The position numbers and the translations under genes are program-made. This document shows, one piece after another, positions 1-8,577 of a stretch of DNA of 16,775 nucleotides. The stretch is from NCBI GenBank assembly GCA_947624405.1, contig CANQKB010000023.1, positions 1-16,775 of the forward strand, written 5' to 3'. Each line of letters begins with the position of its first letter. Positions within the stretch are counted from its first letter, which is position 1. The notes under the pieces are model-generated. The model was not told where the DNA came from, did no database searches, and saw only the letters and a program-made list of their open reading frames with translations. The stretch comes from an uncultured Clostridia bacterium. Lineage in GTDB: Bacteria; Bacillota; Clostridia; TANB77; CAG-508.

Positions 1-1626
1 GATTATACTCCATCTAGGCTACCTGCAGGTAAGTCAATGGCAGTAGTGGAAACATATATGGCACATCATCAAGCACTTATTTTGCTTTCTATAAATAATT
101 TGATAAATGATAATATTTTGCAAAAAAGGTTTATGGAAAATCCAGAGATACGAGGTGTGGATATTCTTTTACAGGAAAGAATGCCACAAGATATGCTAAT
201 AACTAAGGAGAAAAAAGAAAAGACTAAAAAGATTAAATATGTTGGTCTTGATAATTATGTTGAAAATAGATATAAGATTAAGGAATTTCCAAGAAGATGG
301 AATTGCTTATCAAGTGAAAATTATATTGTGCAAATTAATGATAGAGGAGAAGGTTTTAGCACATACAATGGTATTTTGATTAATAAATATAAAGAAACAA
401 GTAATGAGAAAAATGGTATTTTCTTTTATATTAGAAATAGAAAAACAAAAGAAGTATGGAAAGCAACTTTTGAAAATGAAGGAGATAAGTGTGAAGCTAT
501 CTTTGCAGGAGATACCACAAAACTAATAAAGGAAAAGTTTGGAATTGAAACTGAAATAAAAGTGATAGCAAGCCCAAGACTTGGAACAGAGATAAGAAGA
601 TTGTGTGTGCACAATCATTTAGAGGAAGATGTAGAGTTAGATGTCATTTCAATCTTTGAGCCAGTTTTATCGAAAATGGAAGACGATTTGGCACATCCTA
701 TTTTTAATAATTTGTTTTTGAAATATGATATAAGTTCAGCAGGTGACATTATAGTAAAAAGGAATGGAAAGAATCCTATGTGTATGGGTGTAAATTTGTT
801 TTTAGAAGAAGAGGATAATAGTAAGACAGCATTTGAAATAGATTTATCGAAAGTTAATGATATATTATATGGGAATGCAGATTTTGAAAGTAAAGTAAAA
901 TATGTAACAGAAGGTTGTATTGCGATAAGTAAGAATATTACGGTAAAAGCAGGAGATGAAAATAAATTAAATTTGGTTATATCTGTTTCTAAGGACGAAG
1001 AAGAGATTTTGAAGAATTTGGAATATTATAAAATTGCTGAAAATGTTAAAAATGCATTTAATATTACAAGGGCTAATTTAGAAGAAGAAACAAGATATTT
1101 GAATTTAAGCAAAGAGAATATTCAGGCATATAATATGATACTTCCATATATTTTAGAACAAAATCCTATGAAATCTTTATATATGAATAAATTGAAGTAT
1201 AGAGAATATAAACAAAGTGATTTATGGAAATATGGTATTTCAGGAGATTTGCCAATTATACTTGTTCAAACTAATAGTGTAAATGATGTTTATGTTGTTA
1301 AGGAACTTTTAAAGGTACATGAGAATTTGAGAGCAAAGGGAATTTTGGCAGATTTGGTCATTCTTGATTATGAAAAAAATGTATATGAAAGATATGTTAG
1401 AGACCAGATTATACAAGAGATTTGGAGCTTACAGATTGGATATTTGCAAAATGTGAGTTCAGGAATATTTTTGCTGAATGCAGGTGAAATTGAGGATGAA
1501 GATTTGCTGAAGTTTAGGGCTAATATTTTAATTAATGCATCTAAAGGAAGTTTGATTGAGGCGATTAAGGAACAGGAGGAGGAGTATATAAGCTATTTAG
1601 CGAAAGGAAGGAATGAACTGAATTGA
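1..1626 (+). CDS. Cyclic beta-1,2-glucan synthase-like protein, 3' part of an upstream-truncated gene
   Basis: The reading frame is open at the first base, so the start lies outside the window. The visible 541 residues match the middle of NdvB/ChvB-type cyclic beta-1,2-glucan synthases. The first residues carry the end of the glucoamylase-like (cyclising) domain, with TPSRLPAGK, a YMAHHQ motif and a LLQERMP stretch. After a lysine-rich linker comes a beta-sandwich of the GH94/GT36 N-terminal type, with GEGFSTYNG, SPRLGTEIRR and EPVL..EDDLAHP. In the family these parts are followed in the same chain by a second sandwich and a GH94 catalytic barrel. Here the gene stops at TGA (1624-1626) and the rest is encoded by the next gene, whose TTG start overlaps this stop. 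The glycosyltransferase part would lie upstream. The family makes membrane-associated beta-1,2-glucan. Family assignment is firm; the product of this organism is inferred. Confidence 0.85.
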   Translation, partial: DYTPSRLPAGKSMAVVETYMAHHQALILLSINNLINDNILQKRFMENPEIRGVDILLQERMPQDMLITKEKKEKTKKIKYVGLDNYVENRYKIKEFPRRWNCLSSENYIVQINDRGEGFSTYNGILINKYKETSNEKNGIFFYIRNRKTKEVWKATFENEGDKCEAIFAGDTTKLIKEKFGIETEIKVIASPRLGTEIRRLCVHNHLEEDVELDVISIFEPVLSKMEDDLAHPIFNNLFLKYDISSAGDIIVKRNGKNPMCMGVNLFLEEEDNSKTAFEIDLSKVNDILYGNADFESKVKYVTEGCIAISKNITVKAGDENKLNLVISVSKDEEEILKNLEYYKIAENVKNAFNITRANLEEETRYLNLSKENIQAYNMILPYILEQNPMKSLYMNKLKYREYKQSDLWKYGISGDLPIILVQTNSVNDVYVVKELLKVHENLRAKGILADLVILDYEKNVYERYVRDQIIQEIWSLQIGYLQNVSSGIFLLNAGEIEDEDLLKFRANILINASKGSLIEAIKEQEEEYISYLAKGRNELN

Positions 1627-4010
1627 AATTTGATAATAAGTATGGTGGATTTAGTGAAGATGGAAGAGAATATGTAATAAAAGTAAATAAGAAAATAAAA
1701 CCTCCTACGGTGTGGAGCAATGTGCTTGCAAATGAAAAGTTTGGAACAGTTGTGACGAATAATTTAGGCGGATTTACTTATGCAAAAAATAGTAGGTTAA
1801 ATAGAATAACAGCATGGGTAAATAGCCCAGTAAATGATATTCCATCTGAAATAATATATTTGAAAAATATTGATAATGATAAAATGTGGACATTAAATGC
1901 AAATGTTATACCTGATGATAATGATTATGATATAACATATGGTTTTGGATATGTAAAAGAACACCATATAAGTTATGGAATTATACAAGATATCGATATT
2001 TTTGTACCAAAAGATGAAAGTGTAAAAATAAATATAATAAAACTTAGAAATACCATAGCGAAAAATAAAAAAATAAAGCTTGTGTATTACTTAAAACCTG
2101 TTTTGGGTGAAGATGAGACAAAGACGAATGGATATATTAATTTAGAGTTTGATGAAAATAAAAATATATTATTTGCAAAAAATTTATATGGAGATGGTTT
2201 GTCAAAGAATGTATATGTTTCAAGTAATGAAAAGATAATATCTTATACAGGAAATAATTTGAGTTTTATTGGAAATGGTGGTTTAAATAATCCCAAAGGC
2301 TTGAAAGAAAAACATTTGAAAATGGAAAATGCATTAGGAGTTTCTTCATGCATTGCAATAGAACTTGAAATAGATTTGAAAGAGTATGAAGAGAAAAAGG
2401 TAGTTCTGCTTTTAGGAGAAGAGGATAAAAAAGAAACTATAGAAGAAATATCAAGAAAATATCAAATAATGGAAAATGCAGAAAAATCATATCGTGATAC
2501 ACAAAATAATTGGAATGAAATTTTAAGGAAAGTTCAGGTTAGAACAGGGGATGAAGAAATAGATTTTATGCTAAATGGCTGGCTTATTTACCAAACTATG
2601 GTATGTAGACTGTATGCAAGAAGTGCCTATTATCAATCTGGTGGGGCATTTGGATTTAGAGACCAATTGCAGGACAGCTTGTCATTAAAATATGTTTCGC
2701 CAGAGCTTTTGAAAAATCAAATTTTAAAACATGCTAGACATCAATTTGAAGAAGGAGATGTAGAACATTGGTGGCATGATGAGACAAAGAGGGGAATTAG
2801 AACAAAATTTACTGATGATTTATTATGGTTAGTATATTGTGTTTGCGAATACATTGAATTTACAGGGGATTATAGTTTACTTGAAATAGAGGTACCATAT
2901 ATTTCTGGTAATATACTTGCAGATAATGAAGATGAAAAATATGATGTGTATGAACAAAGTGAATTGAAAGAAAGCATATATAAACACTGTATTCGTGCAA
3001 TAGAAAAATCACTAAATTTTGGTGATAACGGTTTACCTAAGATTGGAAGCGGTGATTGGAATGATGGATTTAGTACAGTAGGGAATAAGGGAAAAGGTGA
3101 GAGTGTATGGTTAGGTTTTTTCTTATACAATATATTAGATAGATTTGATAAAATTTGTGAAGAAATTGGCAAAACTGAGTATTTACAAAAATATGAGAGT
3201 ATAAAGGAAAAATTAAAAATAGTGCTAAATGATAAGGCTTGGGATGGAAATTGGTTTAAAAGAGCTTTTATGGACGATGGAGAAGCACTTGGAAGTAATG
3301 CAGGGGAAGAATGCAAGATTGATAGTATTGCACAAAGCTGGGCCGTTATTTCAAATGCAGGGGATAGAGAAAAAGTTTATAAAGCTATGGAAAGTCTGGA
3401 AAAATATTTAATAGATAGAGAAACAGGGATAATTAAACTATTTGATCCACCTTTTGAAAAATCAAAATTAGAACCAGGATATATAAAAAATTATTTGCCA
3501 GGAACACGTGAGAATGGGGGACAATATACTCATTCTGCTATTTGGGCTATTATCGCATTTGCAATTTTAGGACAGAATGATAAAGCATATGAATTATACA
3601 AAATGATAAATCCAATTGAGCATTCTTGCACAGAGGAGAAAGCAAAAAAATATAAAGTAGAACCATATGTAATTGTTGCTGATATATATGGAGCATCTAA
3701 CTTGCTCGGACAAGGTGGTTGGACTTGGTATACTGGTTCTAGCAGTTGGTATTACATGGCTGGTATTAAATATATTTTAGGTATAAAGATACACAAAGGA
3801 GTACTAAGTGTTAAACCTTGCATGCCCAGAAATTTTAAAGAATATTTCGTGAGATATGAGTATAAATCAAGTGTGTATAATATTAAAGTTAAAAATACAA
3901 TCTATAGTGGTAAAGTACAAAAATTTATTGTTGATGGAAGTGAAATAAAGGATAAATGTATTAAATTGATTGATAATGGAAAAACACATGAGATTGAAGT
4001 AGAAATGTAA
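1623..4010 (+). CDS. GH94 phosphorylase-like C-terminal part of a split cyclic beta-1,2-glucan synthase
   Basis: This 795-residue protein resembles the C-terminal GH94 (old GT36) portion of NdvB-like proteins. The N-terminus has GGFSEDGREYVI, then a beta-sandwich. The barrel shows GFRDQLQD, the GDWNDG motif around residues 477-482 that carries the general acid aspartate in GH94, NGGQYTHSAIW and a C-terminal WTWYTGSSSW segment. GH94 enzymes phosphorolyse beta-glucosidic bonds; in cyclic glucan synthases the domain trims linear chains, so chain-length control is the likely role. The TTG start at 1623 is supported by an AAAGGAAGG ribosome binding site at 1603-1611 and by an in-frame stop at 1614. 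It overlaps the previous stop, which suggests translational coupling. A free-standing 1,2-beta-oligoglucan phosphorylase is the alternative, but the overlap with the synthase fragment favours a split synthase. Confidence 0.85.
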   Translation: MKFDNKYGGFSEDGREYVIKVNKKIKPPTVWSNVLANEKFGTVVTNNLGGFTYAKNSRLNRITAWVNSPVNDIPSEIIYLKNIDNDKMWTLNANVIPDDNDYDITYGFGYVKEHHISYGIIQDIDIFVPKDESVKINIIKLRNTIAKNKKIKLVYYLKPVLGEDETKTNGYINLEFDENKNILFAKNLYGDGLSKNVYVSSNEKIISYTGNNLSFIGNGGLNNPKGLKEKHLKMENALGVSSCIAIELEIDLKEYEEKKVVLLLGEEDKKETIEEISRKYQIMENAEKSYRDTQNNWNEILRKVQVRTGDEEIDFMLNGWLIYQTMVCRLYARSAYYQSGGAFGFRDQLQDSLSLKYVSPELLKNQILKHARHQFEEGDVEHWWHDETKRGIRTKFTDDLLWLVYCVCEYIEFTGDYSLLEIEVPYISGNILADNEDEKYDVYEQSELKESIYKHCIRAIEKSLNFGDNGLPKIGSGDWNDGFSTVGNKGKGESVWLGFFLYNILDRFDKICEEIGKTEYLQKYESIKEKLKIVLNDKAWDGNWFKRAFMDDGEALGSNAGEECKIDSIAQSWAVISNAGDREKVYKAMESLEKYLIDRETGIIKLFDPPFEKSKLEPGYIKNYLPGTRENGGQYTHSAIWAIIAFAILGQNDKAYELYKMINPIEHSCTEEKAKKYKVEPYVIVADIYGASNLLGQGGWTWYTGSSSWYYMAGIKYILGIKIHKGVLSVKPCMPRNFKEYFVRYEYKSSVYNIKVKNTIYSGKVQKFIVDGSEIKDKCIKLIDNGKTHEIEVEM

Positions 4011-4022
4011 AATTTATAAAAA

Positions 4023-4098
<76 letters not shown>

Positions 4099-4110
4099 AT
4101 AATCTTCTTT

Positions 4111-4149
4111 GTAGCTAATATGATTATAATTTTCATATTAGCTACTTTT
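4111..4149 (+). terminator. Hairpin with T-run between convergent transcripts
   Basis: A perfect 12-bp stem (GTAGCTAATATG with CATATTAGCTAC, 11-base loop) is followed by TTTT on the plus strand. It would end plus-strand transcription coming from the GH94 gene. On the minus strand the hairpin lies just after the stop of the 506-residue gene but lacks a clear T-run, so read-through into the tRNA is possible. Confidence 0.7.
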
Positions 4150-4156
4150 AACTAAA

Positions 4157-5677
4157 TTAATTTAATGAAACATCTAAAACATCATCATCTGTATTACTAG
4201 AAGTTTCTGTACTATCAAATAAAGTAGAATTGTTTTGATTATAAGTATTATCTATATTAGTATTTGTTGAGTTAGAGAATGAAGACATAACTGCAAATAC
4301 ATATCCTAAAGGTGTTGTATAAAGTAGAGGATTTTGCTCAGGAGCAACACCTAATTGTTGCATTTGTGCATCTGTTATACTTACAATTTGAGTTCCCATA
4401 AGTGTAAAGAAACTTTCTAATGTTTGGGCATCTAAATTATTTAAGAATAATGCGTTGTCGCTATCTAATGATTCCACTTCAACACTATTTACAAAATTTT
4501 TTTCTGTATTAAGGGTATATGAATATGATAATGCTTCATCATCTGCATCAACAGAAAATCCTAGAGTATATGTTTCTTGTGGCGAATTTGTTGATATATT
4601 TGAAAAGTTACTTACAAAATTTATATTTGTTGAAGAATCATCATCTACTGAAATGACATCAGCATTAAATGAATAAGCAATGTTAGTTTCATTTTGTTGT
4701 TTTTGTAAAGTAAGTGTAGTAGATGTATCTGATTCATTATAGCTAATCTTTAAATTGTTTTCTGTAATTTGAAGTATTACAGTATTCTCAGCACTGGTAG
4801 AATCTTTAAGTGTAATTATACCATTTTTATTAACAATTATATTTAGTGAAGTATTGTCTTGTGAATAAGTTGATTGATATTCTTTAATTTCACTGATAAA
4901 ATCATCTATTTCCGTCTGCATTTCTTCTGTAACAAATTCTTCTGTTTTTAGTGTTTCAGCTATGTTTGATAATATATCGAATAATTTTGTAGTTGTTATT
5001 GTTAAAGCAAATTCATTTTCATTAACTTTAGAGAAACATGAAGCATCTAAAGTTTGTATTATTACTTGTTTGTATTTATTAATAGAAGCTTTGAAAGTTT
5101 CTGAATCTAGTGTAGAAGAGGTCTCTTCATATTCATTCAATGATATCATTATTTGTTCAATAGTTTCATCATCTACATCTAAATTTTCAAGTAGTTTGTC
5201 CAATTTATCAACATCTATTGCAACGTATTTTGTTAATAAACTTTCTGAAGCAAGACCAAATACTTTATTTATTTGTCTATATTCTATTGGAAGATAAACA
5301 TCATTTGAGTAATTTAGTTTCATGTCTTGTTCATTTAGATTGTTTGCTCTATCAACTTTTCCTGAAAAAGTAATATTTACATCATTTACTTTGTCAATGT
5401 CTGTAAGAGCAGAGAATTCTTCAGGCATTTTAACATTTACTGATAGTTTTCCTTCGTTTTCATATGGAGTATTTTCTAATTTTGTGTAATAATCTGCTAT
5501 TTCTTGGCTTTCTAATGTTTTTAGATTTCCTACAGCTTGACCAAAATATTTGTAGAATAATTGTTCATCTGTTTTTAAAAAGTCTGTTGTAAAATATGCA
5601 AAAACACCTCCACCTAAAACTAACAATAATAAAATAAAAATAATAAGTAAGATTATTATTAATTTTTTGTGTTTCAT
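4157..5677 (-). CDS. Membrane-anchored extracytoplasmic protein of unknown function
   Basis: I do not recognise this 506-residue protein. Residues 1-5 are MKHKK, followed by one strongly hydrophobic segment to about residue 30 with no lipobox cysteine, so it looks like an uncleaved N-terminal anchor. The rest is acidic, rich in S, T, N, D and E, predicted mainly beta with short helices, and would lie outside the membrane. The C-terminus is an N/S/T/D-rich tail. A ribosome binding site (AGAAGGGAAT on the coding strand) precedes the ATG, and a TTGACA-18-TATAAT promoter lies just upstream. It is monocistronic apart from possible read-through into the downstream tRNA. No catalytic motif was seen. 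Confidence 0.8.
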   Translation of the reverse strand: MKHKKLIIILLIIFILLLLVLGGGVFAYFTTDFLKTDEQLFYKYFGQAVGNLKTLESQEIADYYTKLENTPYENEGKLSVNVKMPEEFSALTDIDKVNDVNITFSGKVDRANNLNEQDMKLNYSNDVYLPIEYRQINKVFGLASESLLTKYVAIDVDKLDKLLENLDVDDETIEQIMISLNEYEETSSTLDSETFKASINKYKQVIIQTLDASCFSKVNENEFALTITTTKLFDILSNIAETLKTEEFVTEEMQTEIDDFISEIKEYQSTYSQDNTSLNIIVNKNGIITLKDSTSAENTVILQITENNLKISYNESDTSTTLTLQKQQNETNIAYSFNADVISVDDDSSTNINFVSNFSNISTNSPQETYTLGFSVDADDEALSYSYTLNTEKNFVNSVEVESLDSDNALFLNNLDAQTLESFFTLMGTQIVSITDAQMQQLGVAPEQNPLLYTTPLGYVFAVMSSFSNSTNTNIDNTYNQNNSTLFDSTETSSNTDDDVLDVSLN

Positions 5678-5737
5678 CGTAAATTATCATTCCCTTCTAT
5701 ATAAAGATATTGATTTGTGTCATTTTTAATAAAATAT

Positions 5738-5767
5738 ATTATACTATATAAAGTAGCATATTGTCAA
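5738..5767 (-). promoter_or_regulatory. Sigma-A promoter of the membrane-anchored protein gene
   Basis: On the minus strand, consensus TTGACA (5762-5767) and TATAAT (5738-5743) are 18 bases apart, about 60 bases upstream of the ATG at 5677. Confidence 0.85.
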
Positions 5768-5809
5768 TATAAACAATGTGTGGTAAAATACGAAAAAAGG
5801 TAATTGTTT

Positions 5810-6018
5810 TTACAATTTACATCCTAACTAGCTAAGCGTGGAGGAATGTTTTAAAAATTGAAGTGAGTTCGACCTACTAATTTTTTTGCTTGTACAGTCT
5901 CAAATTCGTATCTGTAATTTAACAGTCCAAAATATTTTAAACGCCTTGGAGAACGCAACGCCACATTTTTAAAATCATTTCCTCAGGTAGCTTAGCGAAA
6001 ATTAATCGTGGATTGTAA
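5810..6018. repeat. Long imperfect palindrome, about 209 bases, between divergent genes
   Basis: The arms at about 5810-5861 and 5963-6018 are imperfect inverted copies of each other. Shared blocks are TTACAAT at the outer ends, GCTAAGC, GAGGAAxTG and TTTTAAAAAT. About 100 bases lie between the arms. This fills most of the gene-free stretch 5678-6037; the remainder holds the minus-strand promoter and the murF ribosome binding site. It may be a MITE-like element or a structured leader. Size and layout match the element at 12817-13021. Confidence 0.5.
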
Positions 6019-6037
6019 TTAGAGGAGTGAGGCTTAT

Positions 6038-7399
6038 ATGAATGAAATTAGAGTTAAGGATATAGTAAAAGAAACTGGAGCAAAGTTGATATGTGGAGAT
6101 GAAAATTTTGCTTTGGGTAAGATAAAGAAAGATACAAGAGAAATAGAGGCAGGAAATACATATGTAGGAATAAAAGGCGAAAAGTTTGATGGTAGTAGTT
6201 TTTTTGAAGAGGCAATAAAAAAAGGAGCAACAACTTGTATTTTGCAGAATATTGAAGCAGATTTTTCAAAATATGCTGATAAAAATATTTTAATAGTTCC
6301 AGATACAGTGATTGCTTTACAGCAAATTGCCAAATATAAAAGAAGTATGTATAATATACCAGTTGTAGGTGTTACTGGAAGTGTGGGAAAAACAAGTACA
6401 AAAGATATGATTGCAAGTGTACTTGGTATGCAATATAAAACTTTGAAAACAATAGGAAATTACAATAACCATATTGGAGTTCCTTTAACTGTACTAGGAT
6501 TAGAAGACCATGAGTCTGCAGTTATTGAAATGGGAATGAACCACTTAGGAGAGATAAGAACAATAACTAAAGTTGCAAGACCAACAATATGCGTAATTAC
6601 AAATGTTGGAACAGCTCATATTGGAAATCTTGGATCACGTGAAAATATTTTGAAGGCAAAGCTAGAGATACTTGAGGGAATGGATGAAAATGGGATAATT
6701 GTTATTAATAATGATAATGATATGCTACATAATTGGTATTTGCAAAATAAAGAAAAGAAAAATATCATAACTTATGGAATAGAAGAAGCAAGCGATGTAA
6801 TGGCAAAGAATATTGTAAATTATGAAAATATGAGCGAATTTGATGTCGAAGTTGATAAAAATACATATAGAGTCCAAGTTAATGTTGGAGGAAATCATTT
6901 TATATTGAATACATTATGTGCAATGTGTGTAGGTTTAAAGTGTAATGTATCCTTAGAAAAGATTTTGGAAGGAATAAAGAATTTTGAACTTACAAAAAAT
7001 AGAATGGAAATTATAGAAGGAATAAGTGGGGCAAAAATTATTAATGATAGTTATAATGCAAGTTATGATTCAATGAAGGCTTCTCTTGAAAATTTGGGAA
7101 GGATGAATGCCACAAGAAGAATTGCAGTATTAGGTGATATGTTGGAATTGGGAGAGTATGCAAAGGATTTACATGAAAAAGTTGGAGAAGAAGTTTATAA
7201 AAATAGAATAGATATATTGATAACAGTTGGTGAAAATGCAAAAAGATTTGGCATGCACAAAGAAAAAGTTTTTTCATATAATACAAATGATGAGGCAATA
7301 AAGAAATTAAAAGAGATATTAAGAAACGGAGATTGTGTGTTAATTAAAGCATCATATGGAATGAAGTTTAGTCAAATAGTAGAAAGCTTGAGAAAATGA
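6038..7399 (+). CDS. murF: UDP-N-acetylmuramoyl-tripeptide--D-alanyl-D-alanine ligase (MurF)
   Basis: MurF is the cytoplasmic ATP-dependent ligase that adds the D-Ala-D-Ala dipeptide to the UDP-MurNAc-tripeptide, the last cytoplasmic step of stem peptide synthesis. The 453 residues have the usual Mur ligase order. An N-terminal UDP-binding domain is followed by the P-loop TGSVGKTST (residues 113-121), NYNNHIGVPLT, EMGMNHLGEI, NVGTAHIGNLGS, and a C-terminal domain with NDSYNASYDSMKASL. The length is normal. The ATG is preceded by AGAGGAGTGA. The ddl gene follows after 89 bases and makes the dipeptide MurF uses, so the two probably form one functional unit. An ordinary CGT arginine codon is used at 6638. 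No in-frame CGG occurs. Confidence 0.97.
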   Translation: MNEIRVKDIVKETGAKLICGDENFALGKIKKDTREIEAGNTYVGIKGEKFDGSSFFEEAIKKGATTCILQNIEADFSKYADKNILIVPDTVIALQQIAKYKRSMYNIPVVGVTGSVGKTSTKDMIASVLGMQYKTLKTIGNYNNHIGVPLTVLGLEDHESAVIEMGMNHLGEIRTITKVARPTICVITNVGTAHIGNLGSRENILKAKLEILEGMDENGIIVINNDNDMLHNWYLQNKEKKNIITYGIEEASDVMAKNIVNYENMSEFDVEVDKNTYRVQVNVGGNHFILNTLCAMCVGLKCNVSLEKILEGIKNFELTKNRMEIIEGISGAKIINDSYNASYDSMKASLENLGRMNATRRIAVLGDMLELGEYAKDLHEKVGEEVYKNRIDILITVGENAKRFGMHKEKVFSYNTNDEAIKKLKEILRNGDCVLIKASYGMKFSQIVESLRK

Positions 7400-7459
7400 G
7401 TTTAAAATAATAGTATTTATTTTGTAATTAAAGCAACTAGATAAATATTTTGATTGCCT

Positions 7460-7490
7460 ATAATTAATTTAAGAGGGAGAAATTAATTAT
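7460..7490 (+). promoter_or_regulatory. Hairpin presenting the ddl ribosome binding site
   Basis: A perfect 11-bp AT-rich stem (ATAATTAATTT 7460-7470 with AAATTAATTAT 7480-7490) encloses a 9-base loop AAGAGGGAG, the ribosome binding site. The last two stem bases are the A and T of the ddl start codon. The fold would expose the binding site while pairing part of the start codon. A TATAAT at 7459-7464 has no matching -35 and is not called a promoter. Confidence 0.5.
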
Positions 7491-8542
7491 GAAGTTAGCA
7501 GTTATTTTTGGAGGAATGTCGACTGAACATGATGTTTCTGTTATATCTGGAACATCTATTATAAAAAATTTGGATAAGAGCAAATATGAAATAACATCTA
7601 TATATATAGATGAAAGTGGAATATGGTATGAATATACTAAAAGTGTAGAAAAAATTGAAATTGCTAAGATGGGCGAAAAATTAGAGGATTTAAGAAAAAT
7701 AGATAATGTTTTTGAAATGTTAAGAAAACAAGATATGATATTTCCAGTTTTACATGGAAAATATGGAGAAGATGGAACTATACAAGGGATATTTGAAATG
7801 CTAAAAATACCATATGTGGGAGATAAAGTTTTAGCATCTAGCATTGCAATGGATAAGGTTTATACAAAAGTTGTTATGGAAAAGGCAGGTATACAACAAA
7901 CTAGAGCAGAGTACATAAGAAGATATAAGGATAAATACATATGTATAGATAAAGAGTTTAATGAAAAAATATGTAATTTAGATGAAACTTTGAAAACAAT
8001 AGAATTAAAATTGAAATATCCAATGTTTGTAAAGCCATCTAATTCAGGTTCAAGTGTAGGAATAACTAAAGCAAAAGATATAGAAGAGTTAAAAAAAGCT
8101 ATACAATATGCAAGTGAATTTGACAGAAAAATACTTATTGAGCAAGAAATAGAGGGAAAAGAAGTAGAATGTGCAGTACTTGGAAATGAAGAAGTTATAG
8201 CTTCAAGTGTAGGAGAGATAAAGTCAGCAGAAGAATTTTATAGTTTTGATGCAAAATATAAAAATGAAGAATCTAAGATTGTAATACCAGCAGAAATAAC
8301 TAATGAACAAACAGAAAAAATAAAAAAATTAGCGATAAAAGCATTTAAAGCAATCGATGGAAATGGTTTGGCTCGAGTTGACTTTTTTATTGAAAATAAA
8401 ACTGGAAAAATTTATTTAAATGAAATAAATACAATGCCTGGATTTACTGAAATTAGTATGTATTCAAAGCTTTTTGAAAATGCACGGAATAAAATATTGT
8501 GAATTATTAAATAAATTGATTGAACTTGAAAAAAAAGAGTGA
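7489..8542 (+). CDS. ddl: D-alanine--D-alanine ligase, read through a +1 shift at CGG
   Basis: Ddl joins two D-alanines with ATP to make the peptidoglycan dipeptide. ATP-grasp features are clear: EHDVSVISG near the N-terminus, HGKYGEDGTIQG (89-100), KPSNSGSSVGI (182-192) and NEINTMPGFTEISMY (311-325). In the plain frame the gene ends at 8502, just after an in-frame CGG at 8485, giving an unusual NARNKIL tail. Skipping the C at 8485 gives NAGIKYCELLNKLIELEKKE and a stop at 8540-8542. This is the C-terminal helix expected of VanA-type ligases (compare the common SGxSYxELxxxLIE pattern) and a normal length of about 350 residues. The insertion hits an essential gene, which argues against simple decay. 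An ordinary CGA arginine codon is used at 8374. The start is set by the GAGGGAG ribosome binding site. Confidence 0.9.
8485..8488 (+). other. +1 frameshift site CGGA in ddl
   Basis: The in-frame codon after GCA (Ala332) is CGG. Dropping its C gives GGA (Gly333) and restores the conserved ddl C-terminus. In the plain frame a TGA follows after four codons. Confidence 0.85.
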
Positions 8543-8548
8543 TATAAT
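8520..8548 (+). promoter_or_regulatory. Sigma-A promoter of the J-domain gene
   Basis: TTGAAC (8520-8525), 17 bases, TATAAT (8543-8548), 29 bases upstream of the ATG. The -35 and spacer overlap the 3' end of ddl as read after the shift. Confidence 0.8.
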
Positions 8549-8577
8549 AAATGAACCATGAATTTGGAGGATGTTAA

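Noticed and set aside
1600..1640. CGG-type shift joining the two glucan synthase genes
   Set aside because: There is no CGG at the junction and the frame change is -1, not +1. A good ribosome binding site and stop-start overlap support two coupled genes.
2870..3316. 148-residue minus-strand frame inside the GH94 gene
   Set aside because: It is a composition shadow of the conserved GH94 sequence, with no ribosome binding site or recognisable protein.
7436..7464. Promoter for ddl using TATAAT at 7459
   Set aside because: No -35 sequence or extended -10 lies at a suitable distance, and the TATAAT is part of the left arm of the leader hairpin.
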